Positions 10,020 to 20,421 of a stretch of DNA of 64,000 nucleotides are shown piece after piece. Below the pieces are notes generated by a model. The model made no database searches and was not told the DNA's origin. It saw only the letters and a program-made list of their open reading frames with translations. Position numbers and translations under genes: made by a program. Source of the DNA: Timema cristinae (taxonomy: Eukaryota; Arthropoda; Insecta; Phasmatodea; Timematidae); contig JBCFYV010011135.1 in the NCBI GenBank assembly GCA_039000515.1, positions 24,420,235 through 24,484,234 on the forward strand, read 5' to 3'. Position 1 is the stretch's first letter. Each line of letters opens with the position of its first letter.

Positions 10020-10382
10020 ACCATAGGCTAATGGTGTAGGGATGAGGAGGATAAAACTAGAGTAAATAAACTCGCATTTGCTTAGAGGGAGAGTGGGAAC
10101 CCATTTACGAGGAAACTTAAAAGGTTTAGAAAGCTAATTTTTTTTAGGGGGGTGAGGGTGGGGGGGGGGGGGGGTCCATTAGAAAATTTTACTATACTAT
10201 AGCCAACACAAACTTTTACATGTACTAATTATGGATCCCTTCTCCAACACCTTCCTCTCCCTTTCAACGACTTTGGAGAAACAATCATTAGTTCACCTAG
10301 CTGAGATTCAAAACGTGACCATCCAGTCACCGGCAAGCAAGTATTTTAAGAATCTGACGCCTTAGACCGAGCAACCACCTGT
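10020..10382 (-). mobile_element. SINE family C, highly diverged
   Basis: Traces of the body (AACTCGCATTTGCTTAG, GAGAGTGGGAACCC) and of the B-box and A-box complements (GCTGAGATTCAAA, GCCTTAGACCGAGCAACC) are in the right order. A G-rich insertion (10147-10176) lies between them. This is an old copy. Confidence 0.6.
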
Positions 10383-10399
10383 ACATTTGTTATAAATAC

Positions 10400-10787
10400 T
10401 GGAGGAGGCAAGAAATAGCACTTTTTTTTTTTTTGCAGTTTTCATATCAAACAACTTTCCTTGTCCAAAAAAAATAAAATATTGCTTTAGTACAAAGAAA
10501 GAGTTTAATTTTCTTCACGTGGTTATATCAACAACAATTGTTGAATATATGTCATGAGCATAGCAGCATTAGATGAGAAACTTTTTAAATGAAGAGAAAA
10601 AGTTGTCATTAAATTCCAAGACATCCTTGACATTTATTCAACAACTGTTGATATCACCTTGTGAAGAAAATTAAGTTCTAGATTTCTACTGAAGAAATAT
10701 TTGATTTATTTTGACCAATAAAAGTTTTGCTATAAAAACTGCCAAAAAAACTTACCTTTTATTGAATTTATTACACTTCCACCTTAA
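10400..10787. mobile_element. Foldback MITE, copy 1
   Basis: The two halves are imperfect reverse complements: the left arm holds AAATATTGCTTTAGTACAAA and CAATTGTTGAATAT, the right arm GAAGAAATATTTGATTTATT and ATTCAACAACTGTTG. It ends TTCCACCTTAA. The family recurs at 13741, 14173, 27720, 31185, 36841, 41424, 56904 and 63859. It has no coding capacity. Confidence 0.75.
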
Positions 10788-11409
10788 GGATTATGAGTAG
10801 ACTTATGTCCTGGTGTCAAGTCTACAGAGAAATAATGATTATGGAGAAAAATAAAATATTTACATAGATAACTCTTAAAAAAAATCCCAAATATTGTCAA
10901 GATTTACACGGCATGTGTTAGAACGTAATGCATGTGATAGATAAAAAAAAACTGAACAATCCTTTTAACACCTTTAGGTTTATCTTAATTAACTGCGACC
11001 AACTTGAAAATATGAGAGAACGCCCGAACTGGTTTTAGCTTATTTCGGTGAAGGACACTTTTTTTTTAAAGTACGTTTATTACTCAATTTTATAAATGAT
11101 TTACAGTTTCCTTGCCACTAAACATCGTTTGAATATCATTCAATGTAGTCTTACGACTTTTTTTTTGTCATATTACTTTTCAAAAACAAGGTTATGTGGG
11201 AAGGAAGCATTATAACTTTATACAATTTTGAGTGAACATCTTAAACATTACACTTAATTGAATCGAACTAATCTTATCTGAATTAAGAAAGTTAAAGCAA
11301 ATGTAAAAAACATTTTAAACAAACTCGAAAGAATAAAAAAACATGTTTTACAATTTAATTAAGTTGATTGATGAGACAAGAGACTTAGTACCTTAGTAAT
11401 TTTTAGGTC
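10788..11409. other. Intergenic, nothing recognised
   Basis: AT-rich sequence without long frames, obvious repeats or SINE tails. Nothing further can be supported. Confidence 0.6.
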
Positions 11410-11895
11410 ATACACAACTTTCAGGACGCGAACAACTGCACATGTTCAGACTTATTACTACTAGACAGCTCGCGCAATATACTTAATAGTCCTAGACTGT
11501 ACATGCCTGTCAAGTGGCAACAACTGCACCTTCTCAGACTTATTACTACTAGATAGCTCATGCAATAGACTTAATAGTCCTAGAATGCACATGCTTTGTT
11601 ATATGGAAAAGGCTGCATCTTCTCAGATTCATTACTACTAGAAAGTTAACGCCATAGATTTGGTACTCTTAGATCGCAAATACCTGCTAGACGTGAACCA
11701 CTGCACCTGTTCGGACTTATCACTAATAGACAGCTCACGTAATAGTCTTGGTAATTTAAGATTGCCCATACCTTGCAAGAAGCGATCCACTATGCCTCCT
11801 CAGACTTATTACTACTAGACAGTAAACGCAATATACTTAGTACTCCTAGAATGTGCATACCTTGCAAGGCACGAATACCCTCTCCCTTCCATTTA
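11410..11895. repeat. Tandem repeat, about 89 bp unit
   Basis: The phrase CTTATTACTACTAGACAGCT or a variant begins near 11450, 11540, 11629, 11716 and 11805, a period of about 89 bp. There are about five copies, well diverged, so the array is old. The reading frame over the last copies is incidental. Confidence 0.85.
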
Positions 11896-12059
11896 ACTTA
11901 TTTTATACATAGCTTGATCATCAAGGGAAAATATCTATTCCAAAGACAAGTAGAAAATATAGGACATATTTCAACTTGATTTCCAAAGAGGAACCTTAAG
12001 ACTATAGCAAAGATAAGAATATGACATAAATATTAGCATGATATACTCAACATTAGCAC

Positions 12060-12560
12060 CACACAGAATGTTCTCACTCTTTTATCTAAATTTATACTTA
12101 TAGCTCGTAATATATGAGAAACGAAATAGTATGAATTGTTATAGAAACTTAATGGAAAAAAAAGAACATCGCATTTCACCAAAGAGCATATATAAAATTA
12201 AAATAATAAACCCTGTTAAAGAAACAAATACTTTATTCTTTGCATTTTATTAAACAAATTTCTCAAAGTTTTATTTAAAAAAAAGAAAAGTATATTTGCT
12301 TATATCTCGGAAAATATTTATTGTATAAAAATTCTTTAAAATAAAAAAATACTTTATGTTAAAAATAAAAAATAAACTTTTTATGGATAAGTTATTTGTA
12401 TCTCAAAGAGTTGAAGAGATGTGAAAAAAATCTGAGGTTTCCACTTTTGTATAAAGTACCTTCAAAGTCATTTTCATGGGAAAATGAAAGGCGCCATTTT
12501 GTTTATGATACGAATTTTAATCAAAATGGTTACATCCAATTTTGAGTGTTTTTTTTTCTT
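12060..12560. repeat. Dispersed repeat, copy sharing the 14.6-16.3 kb sequence
   Basis: Segments such as ATGAGAAACGAAATAGTATG, ATAAGTTATTTGTATCTC and CAAAGTCATTTTCATGGG parallel 14590-15465 and 16077-16170 in the same order. The stretch AAGTACCTTCAAAGTCATT acts as an empty site for the hAT-like insertion at 15466-16076. The element type is unknown. Confidence 0.6.
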
Positions 12561-12729
12561 TGCTTCACCCCTACTCTCAATATTAGGACTATGTAGATAA
12601 TCTGTGAAAAATCCTCTGGGAAACTTATGAAAATTATATATATATATATATAATAGTTTTAGCCTGATCGGTACAAGTTCCAGTAACAGACAAACGACTT
12701 TACAAAACCCACTTTTTTTTTTCGATTTT

Positions 12730-12980
12730 ACCTGCCTCGGTGGCGTAGTTGGCTAATGCGCTTGTCGTGTTGAGCTCGACTGCTGAGGAACGGGGAGATC
12801 GAAGGTTCGAATCTCGGTCGGGTGAACTGGGAGTGGTTTTTCCTAAATGGTTTTCCACTCTTCCTCCACGCAAATGCGGGTTCACTTCCTCTAATTCAAC
12901 CTTCCCAATTCCTATTCCATTAGCGTAATTAGTACTTAAAGCGTATAACCCGAACGGGTAGTAAAACGCGGTGCTAAATA
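12730..12980 (+). mobile_element. SINE family B, full length
   Basis: The head CCTGCCTCGGTGGCGTAG, the B box GGTTCGAATCTC and the tail CCCGAACGGGTAGTAAAACG are all present and close to consensus. It is followed 16 bp downstream by a C copy in the same orientation. Confidence 0.9.
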
Positions 12981-12995
12981 TCATTTTATCGTTTT

Positions 12996-13172
12996 TGACC
13001 TGAGCTTCGTGGTCTAATGCGCTAATGGCAAGAAGATCGAGCTTTGAATCTCGTCAGGTGACGCAAATCTTGGAATTCTTCCTTTAATATAATCTTCTTA
13101 ATCTCTGAAAACCATTAGTTTAATTAGTACATAAGCGTATAACCCGAACGATTAGTAAGACGTGGTGCTATA
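12996..13172 (+). mobile_element. SINE family C, internally deleted
   Basis: Head CTTCGTGGTCTAATGCGC and the B-box region GAGCTTTGAATCTCG are followed by a shortened body and the tail CCCGAACGATTAGTAAGACG. About 60 bp of body are missing compared with full copies. Confidence 0.75.
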
Positions 13173-13740
13173 AACAACAACAATATCTTCATTTCTCCGA
13201 GGGCGAGTCGTTAAAAGGTAAAATGGTAACAATACCAATTTTTTTAAGGTAAATGATAGGGGTTTTGGGGAAATAATAGGGGAATGTGGGTTAGCTCGGA
13301 ACTATTACAACAGTGTCAAAGACCTCTTAAGCTCAGACGCGACCCATGTCTCCTTTTATTGCCTCCTCTAGAAAGACTGAAGATTGTGAACTTGACCTGA
13401 CCCCGACCTTAATTGACCTCGCCACCACGCGCCCCTACCTCCTCCCCATTTCTCCCCTCCCTCCGCCCCCCTATTCCAGGGTCGCTTGCACTAAAAAAAA
13501 AAAAAAGTCAGCCACACGTTGTGATTTGACACAAAGGCAGACAGATCATTAGTGGTAAGATGAACTGTCGTAATTAGAGGAAAGATTTAATGAAGAAGAT
13601 GGGGGGGGGGGGGGAATAATTTAGAACGTCTTCATGGTCGACTTGTTAAGATAACCAAACTTCACGGGCTCATATTGTTAATTTAAATGGATGGACTTAG
13701 CTTTCCTAGGTTTTAAGTTTTATTTTTCTGTGCATTGGTT
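13173..13740. other. Intergenic with homopolymer runs
   Basis: Contains an A14 run near 13490 and a G14 run near 13602. A 68-codon frame at 13346-13552 is proline-rich by composition and shows no motif. Nothing is called. Confidence 0.5.
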
Positions 13741-13990
13741 TAAGGTGGGAGCTTAAGTAAAGTGAAAAAAGGACAAATTTTTACAGGTTTTTTTAAAAAC
13801 ATTTTTAATCAGAATAAATAAATTATTGCTCCATTAGAAACTTAAAGAGTTCAATTTTCTTCACACGGTGATATCAACATTTTTTGAATATCTATCAAAG
13901 GGTGTCCTGGAATTAAATGACAACTTTTTGTCTTTCATTTTGAAAGTTTCTCACCTAATGCCGCTATGCTTATGACAGATATTCAGTGTT
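13741..13990. mobile_element. Foldback MITE, left half
   Basis: Starts TTAAGGTGGGAG and continues with the arm markers AAATTATTGCTCCATTAG and CACACGGTGATATCAAC. It passes the loop (GGTGTCCTGGAATTAAATG) and ends shortly after ATGCTTATGACAGATATTCA, so the second arm is missing. Confidence 0.7.
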
Positions 13991-14172
13991 GTGTCTGAGT
14001 ATAAACAGTCGGTTCAGAAACGGCTATTCGAGTACCCCCAACGAAATAAATATTTGTTATGGGTGAAGCTTTGAACTTAAATTAGTTCGTAGCCGGTGCA
14101 TCAGTAGGTAAAACTTTTATATATTGATCCTAAGCCCTCAAGTTCAAATTTCAAGATAACAATTATAGTCTC

Positions 14173-14547
14173 AAGGTGCGGCTGAAGGGAGCGAAAGTAT
14201 TTTTACAGTATTTTTTTATAATAGAATTGCATTTTTTTTTGTCCAAAATGAATCAAATATTTCTCCAGTAGCAATATAGAGTTTAGTTTCCTGCACATGC
14301 TAATATCAACAGATCTTGAATATCTGTCAAGGGTGTCCTGGAATTTTGTCAAAACTTTTTAAATAAAGATAACAAGTTTTGATAAAATTCCAGGACACCT
14401 TTGATAGATATTCAAGATCTGTTGATATTAGCATTTGCAGAAAACTAATTTTTATGTTGCTACTGGAGAAATATTTGATTTATTTTGGCACAGAATGTAA
14501 TGCTATAAAAACTGTAAAATTACTCGCGCTCCCTTCAGCCGCACCTT
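14173..14547. mobile_element. Foldback MITE, complete (type copy)
   Basis: The entire 375 bp is a long hairpin. The outer ends AAGGTGCGGCTGAAGGGAGC and its exact complement at 14528-14547 match. The inner arms hold GGTGTCCTGGAATTTTGTC and its complement around a short loop near 14360. This is the cleanest member of the family. With no coding capacity, it must have been mobilised in trans. Confidence 0.85.
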
Positions 14548-14719
14548 AAGCAAAGTAATAAAACACTGGGAAAGAAAATACATACTTTCTCGCTCCTCAA
14601 GCTAAAAATGGTGAAATTTACTTACAACTTGTAAGATATGTGAAACAAAATAATATAAATTGTTAGAGAAATATTATGACAAAAAAAAAAAGTTTCCCAT
14701 TCCACCAAATGACATAAAT

Positions 14720-14952
14720 GAAGCCTTCTCCGGTGGCCACGTGGTCTAACTCTCGTGAGAAACTGGAATGTCGAGGACTGGGAGATCAAGGTTCGAATCT
14801 AGGTCGGGTGTACTATGAGTGGTTTTTACAAAACGGTTTTCCGCTATCTCTCTTCAGGCAAATGCAGGTACACTTCATATAAATATAACCTTCCTAATCC
14901 CTAAAACTATCATTGTAATTAGTACCCAAACGGGTAGTAAGACGCGGCGCAA
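14720..14952 (+). mobile_element. SINE family C, full length
   Basis: Head CTCCGGTGGCCACGTGGTC, B box GGTTCGAATCTAGG and tail CAAACGGGTAGTAAGACGCG. It interrupts the dispersed repeat also seen at 12.06 kb. A (GT)n and (TA)n microsatellite follows. Confidence 0.85.
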
Positions 14953-14959
14953 AATTTAA

Positions 14960-15068
14960 AATGTGTGTGTGTGTATGTATGTATATATTATATATATATA
15001 TATATATTATATTTATATATATATATAATTGTTGTTATTATTATTATTATTTATTATTATTATTATCA
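14960..15068. repeat. (GT)n, (TA)n and (TTA)n microsatellites
   Basis: Consecutive short runs: GT from 14962, TA in interrupted blocks, then TTA ahead of the next SINE tail. Confidence 0.9.
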
Positions 15069-15332
15069 TCACCGCGTCTTACTACCCGTTCGAGTTGTAC
15101 GCACTTACTCTATTATGTAATGGTAGGGTGATTGCGAGATGAAATGAAGGACCTACAGTTTAACGTGGGATCCGAACCACGGTGGAGGCCTGGCATTCCA
15201 CACATTCACAAGTTATGATTAATACACGTCTTGTCAGAGGTAGAAGGAAGGGTTTGGTAATCAGATAAATCTGTGCCGGGACCGAGGATTGAACCCCGGA
15301 CCCTCAGCTCAGAAGTCTGACACCTTACCCTG
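15069..15332 (-). mobile_element. SINE family A abutting another SINE tail
   Basis: Reverse A copy from the tail ATCACCGCGTC to GACACCTTACCC. The last bases of its head are replaced by TGGTGCTAAATATAATAAT, which is the plus-strand end of a SINE tail with (TAA)n. It therefore seems to have inserted into, or recombined with, a plus-oriented SINE. Confidence 0.85.
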
Positions 15333-15341
15333 GTGCTAAAT

Positions 15342-15372
<31 letters not shown>

Positions 15373-15465
15373 TACACATATGCTACGATAAGTTATTTAG
15401 TATCTCAAAGAGATTAAGAGATATCAAAATTGGAAATTTACACTGATATAAAGTAGCCTTTAAGT

Positions 15466-16076
15466 CAGTGGTTCTCAAATGGTGTGCCGTGAAAGTCCCT
15501 AGGTGTGCCGTGAAATTCACTAGGTGTGCCAAGAAATTCTTGGAGTTATGGTATTATTGATTTAAAAAAAATTAATAGTAGTTTCCTTCAATATTTCTTT
15601 TTTACCCGCTTCGGTGGCCACACGCTCTAACGCGCTACTATCGTGTTGGGCTGGACTGATGAAAACAGGAAGATAAGGGTTCAATCCCGGTCGGGTGCAC
15701 TGAAGGTGATTTTAACCCTCAATGGTTTTTCTAATTTCCTTATACGCAAATGCAGTTGCACTTTCTCTAAATTAAACCTTCCTAATTCCTAACACGCGAG
15801 TGTAATTAGTATATAGGCGTTTAAGCCGAACGGGTATTAGGACGGGGTGTTTATATATATTTTTTAAACAATTAATAGAAAAATGTTCGAAAGCTTTAAT
15901 TATTTTTATTTCAGAGAATGAAATGGCTCAACAATCAAGAGTTGAGAAATTATTCGATGCATGCGTTTGGCTGAGACTCCAATTGTGTCGTGTATAACTT
16001 GCAGATTCAGAGTACCGCGAGGACACACGAAAAATAATAGTGTGCCGTGGTCAAACAAAGAGTTTGAGAACCACTG
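15466..16076. mobile_element. hAT-like element with nested SINE C
   Basis: The ends CAGTGGTTCTCAAA and the complement TTTGAGAACCACTG are perfect inverted repeats of hAT type. The flanks CTTTAAGT and CTTGAAGT (2 bp beyond the right end) resemble an 8-bp duplication. A paralogous empty site lies at about 12460. Inside, SINE C occupies 15603-15852. A possible splice acceptor near 15913 precedes a short frame with no hAT motif. Confidence 0.65.
15603..15852 (+). mobile_element. SINE family C, full length, nested
   Basis: Head CCCGCTTCGGTGGCCACACG, B-box region GGTTCAATCCCGG and tail CCGAACGGGTATTAGGACGG. It splits the hAT-like element. Confidence 0.85.
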
Positions 16077-16329
16077 CTCTTGAAGTCATTTTCCCGGAAA
16101 AATAAGATTAGCCATTTTGATTCTAATATTACAGTGTTTAGATATGAAATGTAATCAAAATAGCCGATTAGGATAAAATTGCTTTTTCCCCCATCATTTC
16201 CCCCTCTCAAGTAGACTACCCTTAATTTTAGGGCTAAATATATAATTAGTTCAAAACTCCTCAGGGCGGAGGGGGTGTGGGGGGCAGAACTTATGAAAAC
16301 CCTAGATATAAAGTTTTTTAGGCCGATTG

Positions 16330-16897
16330 GTAAAAAAAAACTTTTACGCTCTAGGCCGAAATACAGACGGTATCATGAAAACCACTCATTATTTTAGTTC
16401 AGGGTGTTATGAAACGTAGATGTCCATTCAAATCTTAATATTTTTTTTGACAAGCACAATACTCCCTCTCTCCAAAGGTTCAAAAGAAAGTAAAAAGTAT
16501 TTTTTTATTTTTTGTGGCCACGAGATTTTACGCTTTTAACCTTTACCGTATGTCGTCTATGAGGCAACTGAAGCTACGGTTTCAGCTAGCGCCTGCAAAA
16601 TATTTAAACGCAACCTATGCATCGTATCTGCATGGCCTTTAGACAAACATAATTTATGCAGGCGTGTGTATAAAGACGTAGAAGTTAACAATGCCAGAAT
16701 TGTGGTAATTTTAAGTTTTTTGTAAGAGAAACAGTGAACAATTTTTGTATTTGTTTATAACGTAAACTTACTGACCCAAATAATTATTTAAATACACGAC
16801 TTACAAACTAACTTATGGAAGATACATAGTACCCAGTTATCCGTTGTTTTAATCTATCACCTTGAAAGAAGACACTTCCATGTCACCAGTGATAAAT
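16330..16897. other. Intergenic, nothing recognised
   Basis: No repeat or frame is identified. Near 16553-16610 there is a GC-balanced patch (GTCGTCTATGAGGCAACTG) without supporting splice sites. Confidence 0.5.
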
Positions 16898-17090
16898 ACC
16901 CGCATCACTGTTCACGTGGGCTAAGGGATAAGTCTAACCCGTAACTGGTGTTAGGGTAACGGGGAGGTTTGGGTTTCGAATTGCACCTGGGTATTCTGTG
17001 ACGATTTTTTTCCTAAATATTTTTGGACAGTCTTACTTTACGCAAATACTGGTGCATTATTTCTTTATACTAACATCCTTATCCTTACTC
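16898..17090 (+). mobile_element. SINE family C, diverged
   Basis: Head-like CCCGCATCACTGTTCACGTG, B-box-like GGGTTTCGAATTGC and body-like TTTACGCAAATACTGG occur in the right order. The tail is lost at the adjacent (TA)n. Confidence 0.6.
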
Positions 17091-17093
17091 TAG

Positions 17094-17145
17094 TAATATA
17101 TATATATATATTATATAATATATATATATACATATATATGGTTAA
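17094..17145. repeat. (TA)n microsatellite
   Basis: Interrupted TA runs on both sides of TTATATAATA. Confidence 0.85.
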
Positions 17146-17194
17146 TTATTACGGATATTAATATGCAGATCACAAATAATAAATTAAAAAACTC

Positions 17195-17275
17195 CCTTAC
17201 ATGGTTTAGTGGCTAGATTAGTCGGTACCAAGTCTAGGGAAACATGGTTCAATTCAAGAGAGTGATGATAAAAAT
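17195..17275 (+). mobile_element. tRNA-like SINE head fragment
   Basis: A-box-like TTTAGTGGCTAGATTAG and B-box-like GGTTCAATTC are about 45 bp apart, as in a tRNA gene. The acceptor stem does not pair, so this is a retroposon fragment rather than a tRNA gene. Confidence 0.4.
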
Positions 17276-17340
17276 ATTTACTATTATTTGAAGGTTACAA
17301 AGAAAAATTGAGGAGTGGGAGTTCTGATTTTTATCTTAAA

Positions 17341-17612
17341 TTGAGTTAAGTGCTGCCATCTGCTAGACAATCGTGATACATTTATTTATATTACACTTTA
17401 TATTATGGTTAAAAGAGATCTCTGTAATATTTAAATTGAGTTAGTGCTGCCATCTGTTAGACAATCATGAGATCTTTCTAATACACTTTATATTATGGTT
17501 AAAAGAGATCTCTGTAATATTGAGTTAGTGCTGCCATCTGTTAGACAATCAAAATACCTTTTTAATACACTTTATATTATGGTTAAAAGAGCTCTCTGTT
17601 ATATTTAATTTA
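17341..17612. repeat. Tandem repeat, about 90 bp unit, 3 copies
   Basis: Each copy starts with TTGAGTTAGTGCTGCCATCT, or a 1-bp variant, at 17341, 17438 and 17522, and contains ACTTTATATTATGGTTAAAA. The GCTGCCATCTGTTAG element reads CAGATGGCAGC on the other strand and resembles half of a CTCF core site. Confidence 0.85.
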
Positions 17613-17964
17613 ATTAAAAAGGTTTTGATGGAGTCCTTGTGATGCTTGAGATATAAAATTTGTTGTCTTGTAGAATGTGTGTTATGTGACTTTCCTCCTT
17701 TTCCCCTCGTACCCTTAATTTTGCAAACAGATTTTGACCTGTTATCCATTTGATAATCACCAAGACCTGCATCAGTGGGCACGCAGTCTAAATGTCAAGC
17801 TCAATTAGATTGTGGTGTGTTGATGAAGAGGATGTGTAAACTAAGAGAGGGGAAAAGTGTTCATAAATAATTTATTACTCTCCTTCAATTATTATCCTTA
17901 TTATATTATAGCCTATATAACCCGAGAGGGTATAAAGATGTAATGGGCTGGGGATTTTTTTTTT

Positions 17965-18498
17965 TCAACATCACGTCTTATTACCCAGTCAGGTTGTACA
18001 AATATTAATAAATCATGCTAATGTGTTAAGAGTAATGAGGGTTTTATTTAGAGGAAGTGTATTTATTATTATTATTAGCACCGCGTCTTACTACCCGTTC
18101 GGGTTATACGCACTTACGCTAATGTGTAATGGTAGGGTGATTGTGAGATGAAATGAAGGACCTACAGCTTAACGTGGAATCCGAACCACGGTGGCGGCCT
18201 GGCGTTCCACACATTCACAAGATGTCTTGTCAGAGGTGTAGGAAGGGTTTGGCAATCAGATAAATCTGTGCCGGGACCGAGGATTGAACCCCGGCCGCCA
18301 GCACAGAAGTCTGACACCTTACCCATAGACCACCAGGTCACCCGAAGTGTATTTAGATTTACGTTAAGAGTGAGTGGAAAACCATTTATAAAGAATCCAT
18401 CGTCAATATACTAGATTTAAACCTCGATCTCCTCCCAATCATCGGCAACCTAGTCTACTGCGAGAGTAGCGCGCTAGACCACGCGGACACTGATGCAG
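17965..18498 (-). mobile_element. SINE family C split by a nested SINE A
   Basis: The tail part (ATCACGTCTTATTACCC) lies at 17965-18065 and the head part (ending CTAGACCACGCGGACAC) at 18344-18498. Between them sits a full A copy. Both parts join into one C element when the insert and one duplication copy are removed. Confidence 0.85.
18066..18343 (-). mobile_element. SINE family A with 12-bp target duplication
   Basis: Full-length A in reverse orientation. The 12-mer GAAGTGTATTTA is present on both sides (18054-18065 and 18344-18355), which proves insertion by target-primed reverse transcription into an existing SINE C. Confidence 0.93.
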
Positions 18499-18654
18499 GC
18501 CGTCCAAGATTAAGTTGTATCTTGATTTTCACATGAACGACCATTTGAAACAGCTAGTAGAAGATGCAAACAGATGTTTAATATATGACTATTATTTATT
18601 TGATAGGTATTGACAGTATCCATCAAAAAGATACAACTGCGGATATAATGTGTA

Positions 18655-19613
18655 CGTTAAAAGGATGGTCGGGCACTTTTCGGGCATCTAAAAATCCTGG
18701 ATTGTCGGGCGAGTGTTTTTTATGCCCTTATTTCGATCGGGCATCTCAAGAACTTGGTAAGTATATGATACCATTTTAGCACTAACTTCTAATTTAAACT
18801 TTGAAAAAATTGTGTTTAACTGATATTCATAGTTGAATTATTTAAATTTAACTAATACTAAACAAAGTTAAGTATTATATTTTATTAATATGTAAATTAT
18901 TATGTTTGCTTTCAACAAAACTACGCTAATGTTTCTAACAGTTACAAGTCTACGATTTAATTTTCTCTGTCAATGCCGACAACATAACAAATTCAACATT
19001 TCCACATTGAGATTTTTAGGCTCTACGCTTGCGAAAACTTAATTTAAATTAGAAAATATAGAGGAGGAACTGGTTTTGCTCCAACAGAACTTTAACAAAG
19101 CAAAGCGAAATCTGCTCTAGTATTAACTATAAATACTTGGATAACCTGGTGGTCTAGGGTTAAGGTGTCAAACTTCTGTGCTGGCGGCCGGGGCTCAATC
19201 CTCGGTCCCGACACAGATTTATCTGATTACCAAACCCTTCCTTCACCTCTGACAAGACATCTTGTGAATGTGTGGTTTGCCAGGCCTCCACCGTGGTTCG
19301 GATCCCACGTTACACTGTAGGTCCTCCATTTCATCTCACAATCACCCTACGATTACACATTAGCGTAAGTGCGTATAACCCGAACGGGTAATAAGACGCG
19401 GTGCTAATAATAATATAAATACTTGAACTTAAACTAACAATTTTTTTTAACTCAAATGTTACTGTTTTAACCTGCAATTTGAAATTAAATAGACCTGTGA
19501 CAAAGTTGTTTGCAAAATAAAATGCCCACCCGAATTTTCCCGTGCCCGAGTGTAATTTTGTAATGCCCGCCCGATAGAAATATTTGCTGCCCGACCAGCG
19601 ACCACCCCTACAG
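18655..19613. mobile_element. Possible hAT-type MITE with nested SINE A
   Basis: The left part AAGGATGGTCGGGCAC and the right part, complement of AGGGGTGGTCGCTGGTCGGG, are imperfect inverted repeats. GTACGTTA and GTACGTAA flank them as a 7-of-8 duplication. The interior is AT-rich. The borders are a suggestion only. Confidence 0.4.
19138..19415 (+). mobile_element. SINE family A, full length
   Basis: Plus-oriented reference copy for the family: AACCTGGTGGTCTAGGG, GGGGCTCAATCC, the GTGGTTCGGATCCCAC hairpin, and the tail CCCGAACGGGTAATAAGACG with a short (TAA)n. Confidence 0.92.
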
Positions 19614-19693
19614 TACGTAATATGTTTGCACAATGTTTGTGTTAATGAAGTCTTCATAGACTATCTCAATATAGTGTATGTAATGTTACTCAC

Positions 19694-19774
19694 CCCGTGG
19701 GGCTTAGTTGAGCCGAGGTAGCCGCTAGTCTTGCCTGGTATGCTGCACATGTTGGGGGAGTGGCTCAGCGGCTG
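19694..19774 (-). CDS. Candidate internal exon of an unknown gene
   Basis: On the minus strand the acceptor TGTTGTGTTTGTTTCAG precedes 81 nt that are open in one frame, followed by the strong donor GTGAGT. The frame encodes 27 residues beginning QPLSHSPNMC and ending YLGSTKPHG. The other two frames have stops. The exon is GC-rich compared with its AT-rich flanks. The acceptor is CAGCAG, so an alternative 78-nt exon (19694-19771) is possible. I recognise no domain. It lies downstream, on the same strand, of the terminal-exon candidate at 21308, so it would belong to another gene or one of the two is wrong. Confidence 0.4.
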
Positions 19775-20267
19775 CTGAAACAAACACAACACACATGAAC
19801 ACACATGAGATCGGTCTCGGACGTGGTCAAGAGAGTCTGGTGTTCATTTAGCAAAACAAGCTCCAAATCCAACCCCTTACAAATACACTATCAATAAGTA
19901 CTCAACTTACACGGATTCAAGTTACGTGAATTCAAGCTACACGAATTTAAGTTGCGCGAATTAAAGTTACTCGGATTGGTAGATAAGAGGGTTGAGGTAG
20001 TTTGACTTAAGACAAGCAAAACCATCTATCAAACATTATTTTAGTTTTTTATATTTTCTAATTTTTATATTTTATAATTTTATAAACTTTAAAAGGTGGC
20101 GTTTCTAATAAGCTGACGTGCAGCTTATAAGTATCTGTCACCATTTTGTTTGTTTTTATATTTAGATAGGATACTTAATAAAGTTTCATTAAAAAAAATT
20201 ATTTTCATTATCAGGACCTGTTTAGCTTTAATTACCATTTGAAACGAACAAATATGTTAAACATACA
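19775..20267. other. Intergenic, nothing recognised
   Basis: Around 19915-19985 the phrase ACG(A/G)ATT(C/T)AAG(C/T)TAC recurs four or five times at about 18 bp spacing, a short degenerate tandem. The rest is AT-rich, with no frame. Confidence 0.45.
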
Positions 20268-20306
20268 TCGTGTATAATCTGAACAGGTAGTAAGACGCGG
20301 TGTTAA
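20268..20306 (+). mobile_element. SINE tail fragment
   Basis: Only CGTGTATAATCTGAACAGG, GTAGTAAGACGCGGTG and a T/A end remain. Confidence 0.7.
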
Positions 20307-20421
20307 AACAAACAAAAAATTGTATATAAGAACACTTCGACTTACACGATTTTTCAACTTTCAGGGATACCTTCGAAACGATATACAGCGTATATCGAGT
20401 ACTCACTGTAATACTAATACT

